DNA of 64,000 bases from Limnomonas spitsbergensis (Eukaryota; Chlorophyta; Chlorophyceae; Chlamydomonadales), in NCBI GenBank assembly GCA_037349105.1, contig JAYJMM010000092.1:186001-250000 (forward strand), written 5' to 3'. This document shows positions 36,131 to 48,279 of this stretch, piece by piece (positions within the stretch are counted from its first letter, which is position 1; each line of letters begins with the position of its first letter). A program made the position numbers and the translations under genes. The notes beneath the pieces were generated by a model. The model was not told the DNA's origin. It did not search any database and saw only the letters and a list, made by a program, of their open reading frames with translations.

Positions 36131-38150
36131 CTCCATGCGTTCTTGCTCCTCTCTTGTAATAGAAACGGTGATTGGCGCCGCAACCACCCAACGGATTCCC
36201 AACGGGACCAGACATCGCAAAAGTACATTTTCCGACACTCTGCTGAACCGGGGTCCGTCCTTTAGACGGACCTGCTTTAAGTTGTGTGGTTACAGGATTT
36301 TTACCTGGCCAGCTGGGCGCCCTCTCGGGCAGGCAAGTTATTGGAACATGGCCCAAATGTGCAAAGTTTGTACCTTGTCTCGCAGGTGGATCCTCTAGCC
36401 ATATCAAGCAAACATTGCATTCCTAGATGAGAGGAAGGAGAATGGCTAGGAGTTTATTGAGCCCCCCTTGTACGACACTACAGTTTTCGGTGTGAGGTTT
36501 TCGAAAAGGAGATGCCTGGTTTCCATTTCTTTTCTAGTAATTTTTACTAAACGTGATGCGTGTTGGCCTTTCATGTGTGGATTTCCCCCCGCTAGTTGAC
36601 ACTGATCGCGGGTGTGGTGCATGACGCTGTGGGTGCATGGTGGGGTACTGGGGCAAGCTTGTGCGCTGAGCAGTGTGTGCGTGTGTGTCTGAATGTCAAT
36701 CACATAACACCTCTGGGCCATGCTGAAACCGCTTGGGCGCCCGACTGTGTGGTCGGGAGGAAAATAAACTTAAGGTGAGAGGAGAGGGGAAAGGAACAGG
36801 CAAAAAAAGGAGTGGAAAGTATCTTCATCTCCCCCCAAAAGGAATGTGCAAGTTTGTGTCTAGTGGTGTGTGTCTAGTGGTCGGTCTAGTGGTCGGCCGG
36901 GGAGGGTAAAATGCGGGTCAGCTTTGTTTTTAAGTGTACCTTGGGTGTGTGTTTTCGGTACGGGTTTTAAATGTCAGCATGCTACATGAATATCCTTTGG
37001 GTAGCTCTTATAGATTGGCACGGTCATTGAGATATCATTGGAAATATTGTCCATACAATTTACGTGTCTCAACCGGTTGTTGGCCCTTTTTTGCGTGGGG
37101 TTTTTGTCGGGGGGTGCGGGCCGTTATTGTGTGTGGGGGGCAGCGGGCCCTTTTTGTGGTGGGGGCTATGTGGGATTTTTGTTTGCTAGCGGACCCTGTT
37201 AGCGGGCATGTAGTATTTGTAAGTGCAGCTACCCCTGACGCAACTCGTAATAATACTCTAACGGTTCCATCATAAAAATGGGGTAAGTCAAGCTTCACAG
37301 TATAAAGGTGTTGATCCACTGGTGTGAGTAGGGCCTCTCAAAATTCAAATATTTGCATACCCATGAATGCCCAAAGAGAATTCAGCATTGTGTCGAATAT
37401 TTCTTGTTAGGGGGTGCACCAATGCAATGGGCCAAAATTAAGCCGCGTCTTTTCACCAAGGTCTTGGGCGCCGACCGGTTTTCGTCGCCAGAATAAAAGC
37501 AAAACCCCGACAATCCACCATGATTAACACGATGGTTATGATCTTTCAATTATTGTCTAGGGCTTGATTTTGGGGTACTGAGGAATCGGACTTCCTTTCC
37601 CTTTTCCTGGGTGTGTTTTTCGTTTCTCTTTCCTTCTCTTCAATTTCCAACCAGACAGTTTTGACGCCAAAGCGTCGGAGCCTATCATTTTTAGCAAGGA
37701 ACTGAGTTGTATAATCACTGAACTAAACTCATGTTGTAATTAATGCCATTGATTTTCACTACCGCCTCAATGTTGCTACAAGGCTCGCCCAACGATTTAC
37801 CACCTAGCTTCCAACCTTAACCCACTGCATGGGCACGGTTGGTGGATAGCCCGAATGCTCCGCTGGGAGCCTTCTCCTCATGTCCTCTTTCCGCCCTAGG
37901 AAACGGATCAATTGCTAGGCGGATTACATTTTCTTCTTGCCTGACCCATTTACGTTTTCCTGTCAGACCCGAACATTTGGGAGATCTGTCTGGAGCGGGC
38001 CTCCGGTGCCCTCTGGGTGCCCGAGCAATCCCAATTACGGTATACACTTAAGCTCGAAGCGGGATCCGCTACGCTAATTGAACCGGGCGGGCTGCTCGGA
38101 GGATTACATTTTTAACTTCAAATAAAAAGGAAAAATAAATAAAAAACAGG
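36130..38150. other. No gene supported
   Basis: GT-rich and T-rich intergenic DNA. A family-1 repeat in reverse orientation lies at 36,695-36,760 (AACACCTCTGGGCCATGCTG, then CTTGGGCGCCCGACTG). No coding signal is convincing. Confidence 0.4.
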
Positions 38151-38154
38151 GCCC

Positions 38155-38200
38155 AGAGGTGAATGACGTTACACACTTACACATCTGGGCCCTCCTCAAA
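38155..38200 (-). repeat. Dispersed family 1, - copy (short)
   Basis: ACGTTACACACTTACACATCT, then GGGCCCTCCTCAAA, the reverse of the GAGCAGGGCCCAGAGGTGTAA part of the family. Confidence 0.6.
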
Positions 38201-38631
38201 ATAAAAGCAGTGTCCATATGTGTAATATTATTGACTTGCTAAGACCGGGGATAAATCATGAATGAGGGGATTTCAAGTGGGGACCTCCGGAATTTTACCA
38301 AAGATGCTTTCCTTATTTCAATATCGTCATCTCTTTCTTTCACCCCCTCTCCTGCCTTTCTTGTCCTTCCCAACTACACAGAATTGGAGCCCACGTGACC
38401 GAGCCATTGAGAAAGGCTGTCACAGTATATCTCTGTAAACGCGACAACACGGTTTACAAGCTGTGAAGTGTGGCGATAGCGGAATCCCCCACCAATAAAA
38501 TGTATCCAGCACATGAACGTACACCCCTTAGCAGTGGTTGAGAGACCCACCAACCTGCTCCCCCAACCACTTCTAAGAGTGGCCACCCGTGGGGGGGAGG
38601 TGGCTTCTGTTCGGCTTAAGTTCCCTTTTCT

Positions 38632-38800
38632 CCCAACCAGACAGTTGGGCGCCCACGCGGCTAAGCCTTCCTGGCCAGGGCCCAGGGGCGTTATGTCATT
38701 ACCATAATGCTTATGTTAAGAACGGTCCATGCCCAAGCGTTTGACGCTCAGTACGCAAATGAATGAATGGCGTTACACTTCTGGGCCATGCTGAAAAGAC
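38632..38800 (+). repeat. Dispersed family 1, reference copy with inverted partner
   Basis: Consensus over nine copies: CCAACsrGACAGTTGGGC, GCCCACGCGGCCGAGCC, TTTTTGAGCAGGGCCCAGAG, GTGTAACGTCATTGAC. The plus copy is 38,632-38,700. A partial reverse copy (GGCGTTACACTTCTGGGCC) follows at 38,768-38,800, making a fold-back. Other copies lie at 12.7, 18.37, 24.8 and 55.2 kb on plus, and at 27.4, 36.7 and 38.16 kb on minus. This size and orientation pattern fits a MITE or the terminal repeat of a transposon. No transposase is present in the window. Confidence 0.7.
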
Positions 38801-40085
38801 ACGGGCGGTACTCAAATATCAGCTACACAAGTGACTATTCACACTTATGTCATGACGTTTGCATGCACCAAGCACTTGCGCCACAGATTACGGCCGCAGA
38901 AAAGGCTAGAAGCTGGACTCCATTATCAGCATGAGATCCATTCCCCTGAGGTCCATGCACATGCTGAAAGCCTTCAGACTGGAATTTCGTGAAATAGAAT
39001 TCCGAACCAGCAGACAGGGTAGGCTAGTTCTAGGCTAATTTCGCGCACACACAGTGCAAAAATCAGAAAGAAACGAGGCGACTACGCTCGAAGGATGAAC
39101 GAGGTTGAAGGAAAGAATGCAGCAACCAAGGGGCCGGCAGGGCCACGTCTGCGCAGTTACCACCCCCGGAACTAGATAACAAAACTACCTGCAAGACATA
39201 AGTAGTAGGTACTAGGCGCATCAAGTATGGCGAGTCTGTCTCAGGAGCGAGGCGGGGTTCCTACCCACCATCGAAAGACCTGAAAGAACGGAAGAAGAAC
39301 AATGCCCTAGGGTGCAACTTGAGGAACCCATCGCCTTCCTCAGACGGGGCCATGTCACGTAGGCTGCAGAATCCACATTGGGTTCAGGGTTTTATACCTG
39401 TACCCTGTAAGATCTGGTATGCCCACATTCTTAAAAAAAATCTCAAACCTCTCAACCTGCTTACTGCTTTAAGTAGCCACTCCACAACTCTCTCCCCCCC
39501 CGCAAATATAGAGAATGAAGGATTCCTTCTTCCGACCGCTGGAACGTCTTTGACATGAAACTGGACAGCCGTGGGCCTTGCTTCCGCCTGTTTCTCTGCG
39601 TCACCAGATACCGACCTCTGACAAAACGTCACTATTTATTCAGGGCGCCTCAACTACTATTCAGCTACTTTGCCTGCAGGGCCATGGGGGTCTGGCACAG
39701 CCAGACCTGCTGCTTGGACCGACAGCCGCTGGCAGGTCCAGGTTTGGTCCCTATCAGCCTGGTGGTGTCCGCCTAGAAGTCCCCCAATCTGGTATGGTAC
39801 GCACGAAAGCAAGCAAAGCAGAACACGACTGTCTTGTCAGCACTTCCTAAACCATAGGGCCGGCAACCCCAACAACGAAGATTTTCAGAAGCCTAGGACA
39901 AATTGTTGTGGCACCTACCGGTAGGCCTCTCCATAGACATCAAGAGAATACGGTAAGAGAGGACGCTCCCGTGTGAGAAAAATAAGCTTCCTCGAAGTAG
40001 GCATTTCCTTGCCTTCAACGCATGCTGACTCATACTATGCATGAAGACACAAAACACGCATGCAGACCTGACATGCATGTGGCAC
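38800..40085. other. Downstream of gene C, no gene supported
   Basis: It holds a family-2 repeat (39,650-39,790) and short ORFs. No domain is seen. Confidence 0.4.
39650..39790 (+). repeat. Dispersed family 2 copy
   Basis: CTATTCAGCTACTTTGCC, CAGACCTGCTGCTTGGACC, GCTGGCAGGTCCAGGTTTGG; closest to the copy at 51.5 kb (GCTGCTTGGACAGTGG, GGCCGGTCCAGGTTTG). Confidence 0.65.
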
Positions 40086-40215
40086 CCGTTACATTGGTAG
40101 GGTGCTGCCATCAGGTGCCAGGAAGCTAACAGCAAGTGACAAGAAGCTGATAGAAGGTGCTAGAATGCTGACAGCAGGTACCAGGAAGTGCCAAAAAATT
40201 GACAGCAGGTGTGGG
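40085..40215. repeat. Short minisatellite GGTGCCAGGAAGCTGACAGCA
   Basis: Four or five imperfect 25-30 bp units built on GGTGCYAGGAAGC and TGACAGCA lie immediately downstream of the gene C stop. A TTACA at 40,089-40,093 (TGTAA on minus) is a candidate poly(A) signal. Confidence 0.6.
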
Positions 40216-40238
40216 GCCACAGTTACGTTCAAAAATAA

Positions 40239-43200
40239 TCACTGGCTCTTGCCGGGCATGATGAACGACCCAAACGAGCCCATACTGCTGGCGTTTGATC
40301 CGCTCTTGCGCGGTGCCCCCGGCCCCCCTACCGACGCGCCGCTTGGCTCGGCATTATTGGTGGAGCTGTTGCTGCCTTGCCCGGCGTCCTCGCTAACCGT
40401 GTCCAGCTCCGGCAGCTTGAACATCAGCCGCCGCCGATGCTGCTGCATAGCAGAGGCGCCCAGCGTGCCCCCGCCATGCAGCTGGACATCGGTGGACAGC
40501 GCGGCCAGCTTCCCTGAGAAAAGCGGCAGCAGCGGGCCCGGAGAGCGCATCAGGCCGTCTGGCAGCGGCAGCAGCCGATCGATTGCGCGGTCGATCGCGG
40601 CCGACGCGGAGGCATCGAGCGCGCCCAGCAGCTCGCTTACGGGCCGGTCATCGGCGACGAGTCGAAGCAGCTCCTCCTCGCTGCACATGGCAACCATCAG
40701 TCGGGACAGAGACAGCGCCAGGCAACCTGCCGACCGGGCCGGTAAAATCATCCCGGCGGCTGCGGCTGTAGTGACTGCGGCCGGAAGCTCACCAGATCCA
40801 CCTGCGCTGCTGCTGCCGTTGCTGAGCACCCCATCGTGGTCGCTGCCAGCACTGTCCCTGCAGCGGCCCAGCGACCCGATCCAGTCCAGACATCGCTGAA
40901 CCGAGACAGTCAGGGCGTCGCCGATGCTGGGAATCGCGTCCAGAAAATCCAATGCGCCCTCCTCCGCCACAGCCTGGTTCCCGTCCGGCTGATTCAGGCC
41001 TGATCCCGCGGCCTCCTGGTGCAGAAAATCAACCTGCCCGGACGGCTTGTGCCTGCGCGAGTCAGCCTGGCTAGGCAAATCAGTCTCACTGCTCTGCCTA
41101 GGCAGCAGGTATAGCGCGAGAGACGGCGGATCCAGGTTCTCGTTTGAGAAGGTATGAAGAAGGTCCGACGTAGCTTCGTCGCCTGCGAGCATGGGCCTCC
41201 CGCCGCTAAGCTGCACAGCCTCCGAAACCTCGTCTGCCAGCAGCCTATCCGCTGATGCCCCGGGCGCACAGCTCGAGCTCACTGCCTCAAAGGCAGATCC
41301 CAGCGGCTTGTACCGCCGCAGATCTGACACCAGGACCGGATCTGTCACACACACGGCCTCCGGCACTGGTGCGAGCGGCAGCAGCTGAGGCTCTTGGATT
41401 GAAAAGCCGCTGCCGCACACCCTACTGCTACTACTGCTGTCCGCGCCGGGCCGGAACTCAGCCGCCAGTGGGGAGCACCCTTCGACCAAGACCTCTTTGC
41501 TGACAGTGTCCCGCAGCATCGCAGCGCTATGGTCTCCCAGTGGCATCCCATCCAGGCCCGTGGTCCTGGGAGAGCCTCTCTCCGCCGGCCCCGGGCAGTG
41601 GCGGGCAGATGCATGCGACGGCGTCGGTGTTAGCGACAGCAAGGGGTGGTCCCCTGGCAGTCGGCCGGGCGTAGCTAGGGTCGGCACTTGCCGCGCGTCT
41701 GCTGCCTCCGGATCTCGATCCAGCGAAACCCTTCTGGATGGTTGCGCCCAACTGCCGCCTCTGGACAGAAGCTGCTTAAAGTCAATCATCCGATCTAGCT
41801 CAACCGTCCAGGTTGTGGATCCGAGGCCGGTCTCGGAGCCGACGTCGCTGCCGCCGCCGCGCGCGCCAAACAGTGAGTGCATCTTGAACGCCGCGAGCGG
41901 ATCTAGATCCGCATCGCTTGCCATGGCACTTCCGTTGGAGTGTGGGAAGTTTGACATCACGTCTAGATCCGTGGGCATGGATCTTAGTGCGAGTTCCGGA
42001 TCTGACAAGCGGCTGTTGGCCCGTGCGCCTCCAAAGGTGCGACGCTTAAACATCTCAAGCGGACCGGCACATGCAATCCCCGAAGGGCGAGTCCCGCCTC
42101 CGGCATTCGACGAGCGGTTGCTGGCCGCTGCCGTAACGCTTCCCGAGGAGTTAATATGAAAATCTGGATCGGCATGTAAATCGCCTGCTCCGGATCTGTA
42201 ATGAAAATTTGTGCGCATCGCGCATTGGCTGCTGGCCCTAGCAGCGCTGCCGTGCAAGGGCTTGGTCACAGAGTGTCGTTCGTCACCTGTTCCAGGGTAC
42301 AGCGATCGGAGTCGCAAGGGTTTAGCATTGAACGATCTGCGATAGTACGCTTCATCATATTTTTACATGACCCTGCACGGAGATGTCAGCACTATATTTA
42401 GGACATGGACGCTTTAGCTAGTATAAGATCGGCCAACGGCTGCGGAGCTTGGTGAGGCGTACCCTGTTTGCTTGGGACCCTTGCCGTATGCTGGTAGGCT
42501 ACACATGCCTTTGTACTAAGTGACCCAGCGGTGGCAACCTGTCAGACCCCCAGGTGGTGTAACGTGCACTTACGCTTGAGCAAAAATAGGGGGCAGGCAC
42601 TAGCCGGGCGACGCATGCAGCAGGGAAGGCACGTCCCAGAGAAACCAAGCAGCAGGGTAGGGCAGGCATCAAGCCCGCTTGGCCTTATCGGTACCGGTAT
42701 ACCATAGATTTGCTTTGCCTTCCCTCATAATTAACGTTGCTTGGGGTTTAGGGATCCATGCATACACTAATTATCAATCGTCGATGCCAGTTTCAGTCAG
42801 AAATCAAGAGTTTTGGTCAATAATTTGACCACAGGGCAGCATAAAAAATAAATCATTTTTTCATATCCGAGCGGGGGCAAATTAAATCTAGGGTACCATG
42901 ACGTGAATACACGGAAAACAAAAACATGTTCTCACCGTTATGTACAGCGCCCGGGCCTCTTATCGCAGCATGAGCCCCCTTGGCGGTACCCCCCTGGGTG
43001 GGACTCCCCATGCTGCAGCTGCTTCTGCTGCAACTGCTGCTGAACGACTTCCCTCGCATCTGCCACGGCTGCTGCGAAGCGGCCGACATAGACGAGCCGT
43101 TCCCGCTGCTGCGACCACTCGACGGCACCGGATGCATCATGTGGGCCTGCTCCTGCTCCAGCAGCAGCAACAGCCTCTCGCCTCGCTCCTTCTCGCGCTG

Positions 43201-45998
43201 CTCGCGGCCCTGTCGCTGCCGGAGCTGCAGCGCTGGAGAGTACTTCCCGCGCCTGCTTCTGCTGCCACCATCACCGCCGTCACCGCCGGGCGAGGTCGCG
43301 GAGGGCCGCCTCCACATCTCCAGGTGCTCCAAGGCCGGGGCCCGGGCCAGGGCCGCGGCGATACGGACCTTCTTTGCATCACTGCTGTCATCATCTCGCG
43401 CGCCCAGTCTCGTCAGGCGCTGGTTCAGGGCCTTGCCGGAGGTACCCGAGGAGAGTGCGTGGTTGCGGTCGATGGCCAAGCTGGACCCATCAGAGCGCGA
43501 CCTGCATTAGGTCCAGCACGTGTTTACAGCTATTGACATCATGGTCAGCATTTGAGTTAATGTGGTTCACATTCCAATCAGACAAGTTGCTCCCGTCAAA
43601 GCGAGGCCTGCATTAGCTGCAGCATTGGTTTCAAGATTTCGATACCGGTACCGCAGGGCGTAATTTATGTTGTTCAAATTTTCATCAGCCAAGCTGCTTC
43701 CGCTAGGGGACCACTCAGAAGACCTCGACGCCAATTCCCACCAACCTGGCTGGAAGCTGCACCGCGGCCTTCAGCCCCCCCCCCCCCCCCGTGATGTCCG
43801 GGTGCTCATGGGGTGCCAGCTACTACTGCAACATTCATTTTCCACCCACCTTGCTGATAGCAGCATCTTGGCCTTCAGCCAGACCACCATTGCCCACCCA
43901 CTACCAGGTGAAAACTGAGCGTCAGCAACTACTGGAACTGTTTACACAAACCTTGCATATAGCTGCACTATGGCCGTCAGCTATAAAACCATTTCCCACC
44001 AACTCCCGGGCAAGGTACAGCGCTGGCTACCACCTTGAGGCCTTTCCCACTGACCTTCCAGAAAGCTGCATCGCGGCCTGCGGCCGGGACACCAGTTCAG
44101 AGGAACGTGTGCGTGCTGTGCCAAGCTCGGAGCAGGTCTTGGCCTCCGCCCTCAACACGGCTTGCTCCTACAGGAGGATAGGCATGTGTGGCAGGATGTC
44201 GGTGTTTTTCCGGTACGGCACAATGAAGCACCAGGGCTGAGAATGAAGCACCAGGGCTGAGAATTGCAACGTACAGTGCCTACACCAGAGTTGCCACTTG
44301 GGTTGCCACCCAAGTGGCAGGTGTTGCAACACCTAATGCAACACCTTGTGCGACACCAGAGCTTCAACTTTGGTTGCAACACCTGCACCCTGGGTTGCCA
44401 CACCAGGGGCAAGCAGGAGGCAATACCTATGACACACAGTGTTTCTTTCCGGCGACAAGACCAACTTCGGCTAGCCGCAGGCCGATTAGGACAAAACTTG
44501 GATCAGCCTACGACTGGTGGCCAAAGCGGCAAGGCTGGCCACAAATGGGGCCTCAGGCCAGCAGCCGGAGTGTACCGTACATGTAGCTAAGTCACAAAAA
44601 TAAACAATGGACCAGCCACTGTCACGATATCCACATCCAGTCCCGACAGGAGGACGTTCCCATCACTACCACCACCGCCTCCCTCACCTTTTCTAATCCA
44701 CCACCACCAATGCCAACGCCCTCACCGCCTCTAATCCACATACACCACCACCACCACCTCCTCTACTTATTGCACCTACTCTCATCCCCCACCTCCCACA
44801 CTTTGTATTCCCCTGCTCAGACCTTCTGTGGACTGTTCAAGGCGCACCAATGACACCACCAAACCAATACAGGGACACGGGGGCAGCGCAAGTATCACTC
44901 CTCTACTGATTGCACCTGCTCTCATCCACCACCATCACCTCCCTGCCTGTTTGCAACTGCCCTGATCTGCCCGGGGGATACTTAAAGGACGAAAACATCA
45001 ACACCAGGCCATCACAGTGGCATAGGGGCGGCGCAGACGTGGCCACCACCGCCCTCACCACTGCCATTTGATCTGCCGTAAACCGTTCGAGGCAGATGAA
45101 ACATCACCATTGGACCGTCACAGGGGCACAGGGGCAGCGCAGATGTCGTCACCACCACCACCATCACCACTCTCAACACTCCCAGCTGCCCTGATCCGCC
45201 ATGGCCAACGTAAGGCAAAGGAAGTGCTGCAAATATGGTCACTGGCCTGTCCCGCCCCAAGCTGCCCCATCTCATTTCATGATCACAAAAACCAAGGGAG
45301 GCCTCACAGCCATAAGCTACAAGCATACCTCTTTCCCAAGCTACCCCTTCTGGGCTTTAGGCAGCAGCATCTTTGGATAGCCTTCATTTGCAGGATGAAT
45401 GGACCAGAACGCTCGATTTCCGGATAGAAACCGGTGTCTACGGTATTTAGATGTACCCTTCCCCCTTGAACAACATTAATTACAAGGAAATGCAAAGCAA
45501 ATTTATCTGGATTAGGTGATGCAATGGCAAAACTGGTCTGGAACTGTCAGGCTGGTACCAGCACCTGCTGTTTATTATACCATGCATGCTTACCCATCTG
45601 ACACCACTGGTCTGGTATGTCTGGTCTAATTTGTCTGCCCAATTTTATTATTTTAAAACTACTGATGTCATGTTGTGCCTGCAACGATGACATGCACTCA
45701 CCGCGCATGCCACGAGATTGGGCACATTTGACGGCGGCGCGGCCAGCACCAAAGATGCGTGCTGCAGCAGCCGCACGGTGACAGCGCCCACTAGACCCAT
45801 GCTGAGATGCTCCACATGGCTGGGGAGAAGTCGCAGAAGTCGGTGCTCCGGGGTGTCGCTCGCGTGGTGCTGCGGGCGGGGTAGCGCGGTGTGGGCGCCA
45901 AGCTCAGAGGTGCTGCCGCTACCGCTGCTGCCACCGCCGCTGCCGGTGGGCAGCAGGGATGAGGAGGCTGCACGGGCAGCGGCCGCACGCTTGGACAT
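40239..45998 (-). CDS. Paralog family gene C, protein of unknown function (four or more exons)
   Basis: Exon 1 is 45,998-45,702 (99 codons, ATG, donor GCG|GTGAGT, phase 0). It ends HRLLRLLPSHVEHLSMGL, VGAVTVRLLQHASLVLAA, LVACA, almost the same as gene B. An internal exon, 43,501-42,936 (acceptor ATGCAG, donor AACG|GTGAGA), carries a charged region with GARDDDSSDAKKVRIAAAL and REQREKERGERLLLLLEQEQ, probably a coiled coil. The last exon starts near 42,349 (phase 1) and ends at 40,239. It has repeated short DPDFHI/SDPELALRS/DADLDPLAAF motifs, IGDALTVSVQRCLDWI, RLMVAMCSEEELLRLVADD, RPVSEL and AAIDRAIDRL, and ends GSFGSFIMPGKSQ. Exon 1 (phase 0) and the internal exon (phase 2) do not join directly, so a small exon between them is missing from my model. 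Confidence 0.7.
42704..42896 (+). repeat. 185-bp dispersed duplicate, copy 2
   Basis: Aligns with 17,847-18,033. It lies in the gene C intron between 42,349 and 42,936. Confidence 0.8.
43478..44090 (-). repeat. Tandem about 101-106 bp repeats upstream of a gene C exon
   Basis: Plus-strand AAGYTGSWYCC words begin at 43,478 (the exon start itself), 43,584 and 43,690, i.e. 106 bp apart. On minus the first two read TAATGCAG|G..CGCT..GA.GGG, the acceptor and first bases of the internal exon. A second register of ~100-bp units follows, with GCTGCAyCGCGGCCTTCAGCC-like cores at 43,753, 43,859, 43,960 and 44,062. A poly-C run lies near 43,776-43,791. Confidence 0.75.
44260..44420. repeat. GTTGCAACACC short repeats with small palindromes
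   Basis: Repeated GTTGCMACACC and GGTTGCCACMC words, including CCACTTGGG-TTGCCA-CCCAAGTGG, a 9-bp-arm hairpin. In an intron of gene C. Confidence 0.6.
44480..44612 (+). repeat. Dispersed family 2 copy
   Basis: Close to 25,250-25,412, sharing GGCCACAAATGGGGCCTCAG and an AAAATAAACA end. Confidence 0.7.
44640..45230. repeat. CCACCA-rich degenerate tandem repeat
   Basis: Low-complexity ACCACCACC blocks alternate with a diverged unit, GGACCRTCACAGGGGCA then CAGGGGCAGCGCAGA, near 44,850, 45,010 and 45,110. In the long intron of gene C. Confidence 0.6.
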
Positions 45999-45999
45999 G

Positions 46000-48230
46000 G
46001 TGTGGGTGGGTGGTGGTGTGTTGTTTTCTCTGCTGCTGCTGCTGCACAGAACACTCAGGTCGGCAGGGTTTGTGCCTGGCGGGGCAGATGTTAATCGATG
46101 CTTGGTTAGAAATCAAATGACGGCTCGGCGTGCGAAGAGCCCAGCAGATTGTTTGGGTGGTTTTCGGGGGTGGCGCGGCAGTAGCAAACTTGACGACCAA
46201 ATGACCCCAGCTATAACTGCTGTGCCAAGCAAGATCGCTACCGCTGCTCCTGCTGCAGCTGTTGCATGATGGGGAGGAGTGGAGGTGGGTGGGATGAAGC
46301 TTTTGTCGTATGGGACAGAGTTGCATGCAATGGCGCTGTGAAAATTGGAGGAAATCTTGAAGTATGGCTGAAGCACGCACCTGATGCCACGAAAAGAAGC
46401 ACCTCTCTCTCTGTATCCTGCTGCAAAGCTCGCGTTATAGATACGCAGTTTGAATGATGAGGTCCAGGTTTGAGGCGGGCTGGTTAGGGGCTGGCACGAG
46501 TCGAGTCACTTGCTCAGTTCGGGGTTTGTGCGGACGGCTACAGTCATGCCTGCGACTGAGTAATCAACGTGAAGCCGCAATAAAGCGGAGACTGCGTCCC
46601 ATTTAGGGAGTAGCTCGCATCCTAATAGTCCGCATTGAGCCCGTTGCTGCTGTCGCCACCGTCGCTGCTGCTGCTTTTTGGAGAGTAACCAGTTGATGAC
46701 TGTTTATTGGAGTGGGGGATTGTCACAGCAAGCAAAATAAATGTTCCCTGGGGCGCGTTCGCATTGGAGCGTCAATATCAATATGCGGACGATTTTGTGT
46801 GAGCGATATTTCGGTATGGATGCGCTTTCATCGAGCTCGAATAGAGATTATCTCGAGGTGTGGATGACGACGTTCATACAAATCTGGTCGGTTACCATGC
46901 GATTCTGACACATGTGGTCGCGCCCCAGTCTCATATCGACGCATCATAAAACAGAAGAGCCAAACGAATTTTGTGCGTCCGCTTTCTAGATGCTGAATAC
47001 ACTCCGAGCTTTGCCTACACGAGCCTGTCCATGCTGTTATCGGCATGTTTAATGCTTCGCAGGCTGATATCGGTTCTGTGTGTGAGCTTCACTGAGATCG
47101 ATGCCACACTCGGTCGATTGGGTATCACAGCTGTGTTAGCGATCGGCAATTCGATGCTGACCTATCAATTGTCACCTATCATCGCAACGAACGGTGCGCA
47201 GGCCACATGCTCAGTCCTTGGCTCCCTCAGCGCCCACGCTCGAGGCCCAGCGACTGGAAGTCTCCAGAGTCCACACGCTCTGCTCCACGGTTGGCAAAGG
47301 GTGTCGCAGACACGTGTCAGCGACACGGAGAAGCCAAATGGTCCCCCATAAAGCTGCTTATCGTGCTGATTATTTGCGATTTTTCGATGCCGAGCTCGCG
47401 TCCCCAGGGGCCCTATCCAATAAGTGCATGTTTTATGCAGACACGTGTCGCTCGAGGCTTGCAACCCAGAAGCCACAGTCAAGTGTAGCAAACGCGACAA
47501 ATCCCTCTCGTACTTTGGGCCTCTGGGCCCGAAGCCCCATGCGGCCTCCGCGCGACCCATCCGAGACCAACAGAGTGAAAACTTCCTCACTCAAAGTCGA
47601 AAGACCTCTATAGTAGCGGACGTAATGAGCCGAGGGAACAAACGTAATTGTGGCAACTGACGCGCTGGCAATATTGAGACCAAAAACTTGGGTCGGGAGC
47701 ACGTTTTTGAATATGGCGATATGGAGTCGGAGCGTGGGTCGAATTGAGTCGTCGTCGAGCGCATATTGTGGTGTGGCCGAAAACATGCACACAAAAGCCG
47801 TCGGTTACCTCTCGATATGGAGCAATGCAAACGCGCCCCTGGCACAGAATGCATCACTGCAGGCCTGCAGCCTGATTATAATGATGAACTATGTGAAACA
47901 GAACTCACCCAATTTATGTACGGCACTCAGACCCATCCCCTTCGAAGAGGAGGACGTAGGACGTGTATAGAGGGCCATTACCCCCAGCGCTCATTCTTCT
48001 CTAGCTTCGAAAAAGTTACGCCAACTACTAAAACAACAGGTTCATATATACAAACCTGTTGCGGCCAACGAACACTTGTGTCTGCAATTCTGTGCGTAGC
48101 GCGTGCCCATCGATTTCAGCCCAGCAGCCCTCTGGTCTTCAAGCGCGTTTCCGAAGGGCTCGGACTCCACACGCACACACCCTGAACAGAGTCAGGCATC
48201 TTCCAGGTGCGAATAATCGATGTCATGGAT
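46000..48230. other. Upstream of gene C, no gene supported
   Basis: Short ORFs on both strands without domains. It should include the gene C promoter. Two occurrences of GCAGACACGTGTC (about 47,305 and 47,438) are noted, but their meaning is unclear. Confidence 0.3.
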
Positions 48231-48279
48231 TCTTGTACCCTCCATGTCCCCCATTCTCCCCCTGCAGAGGTGCCAGTGC

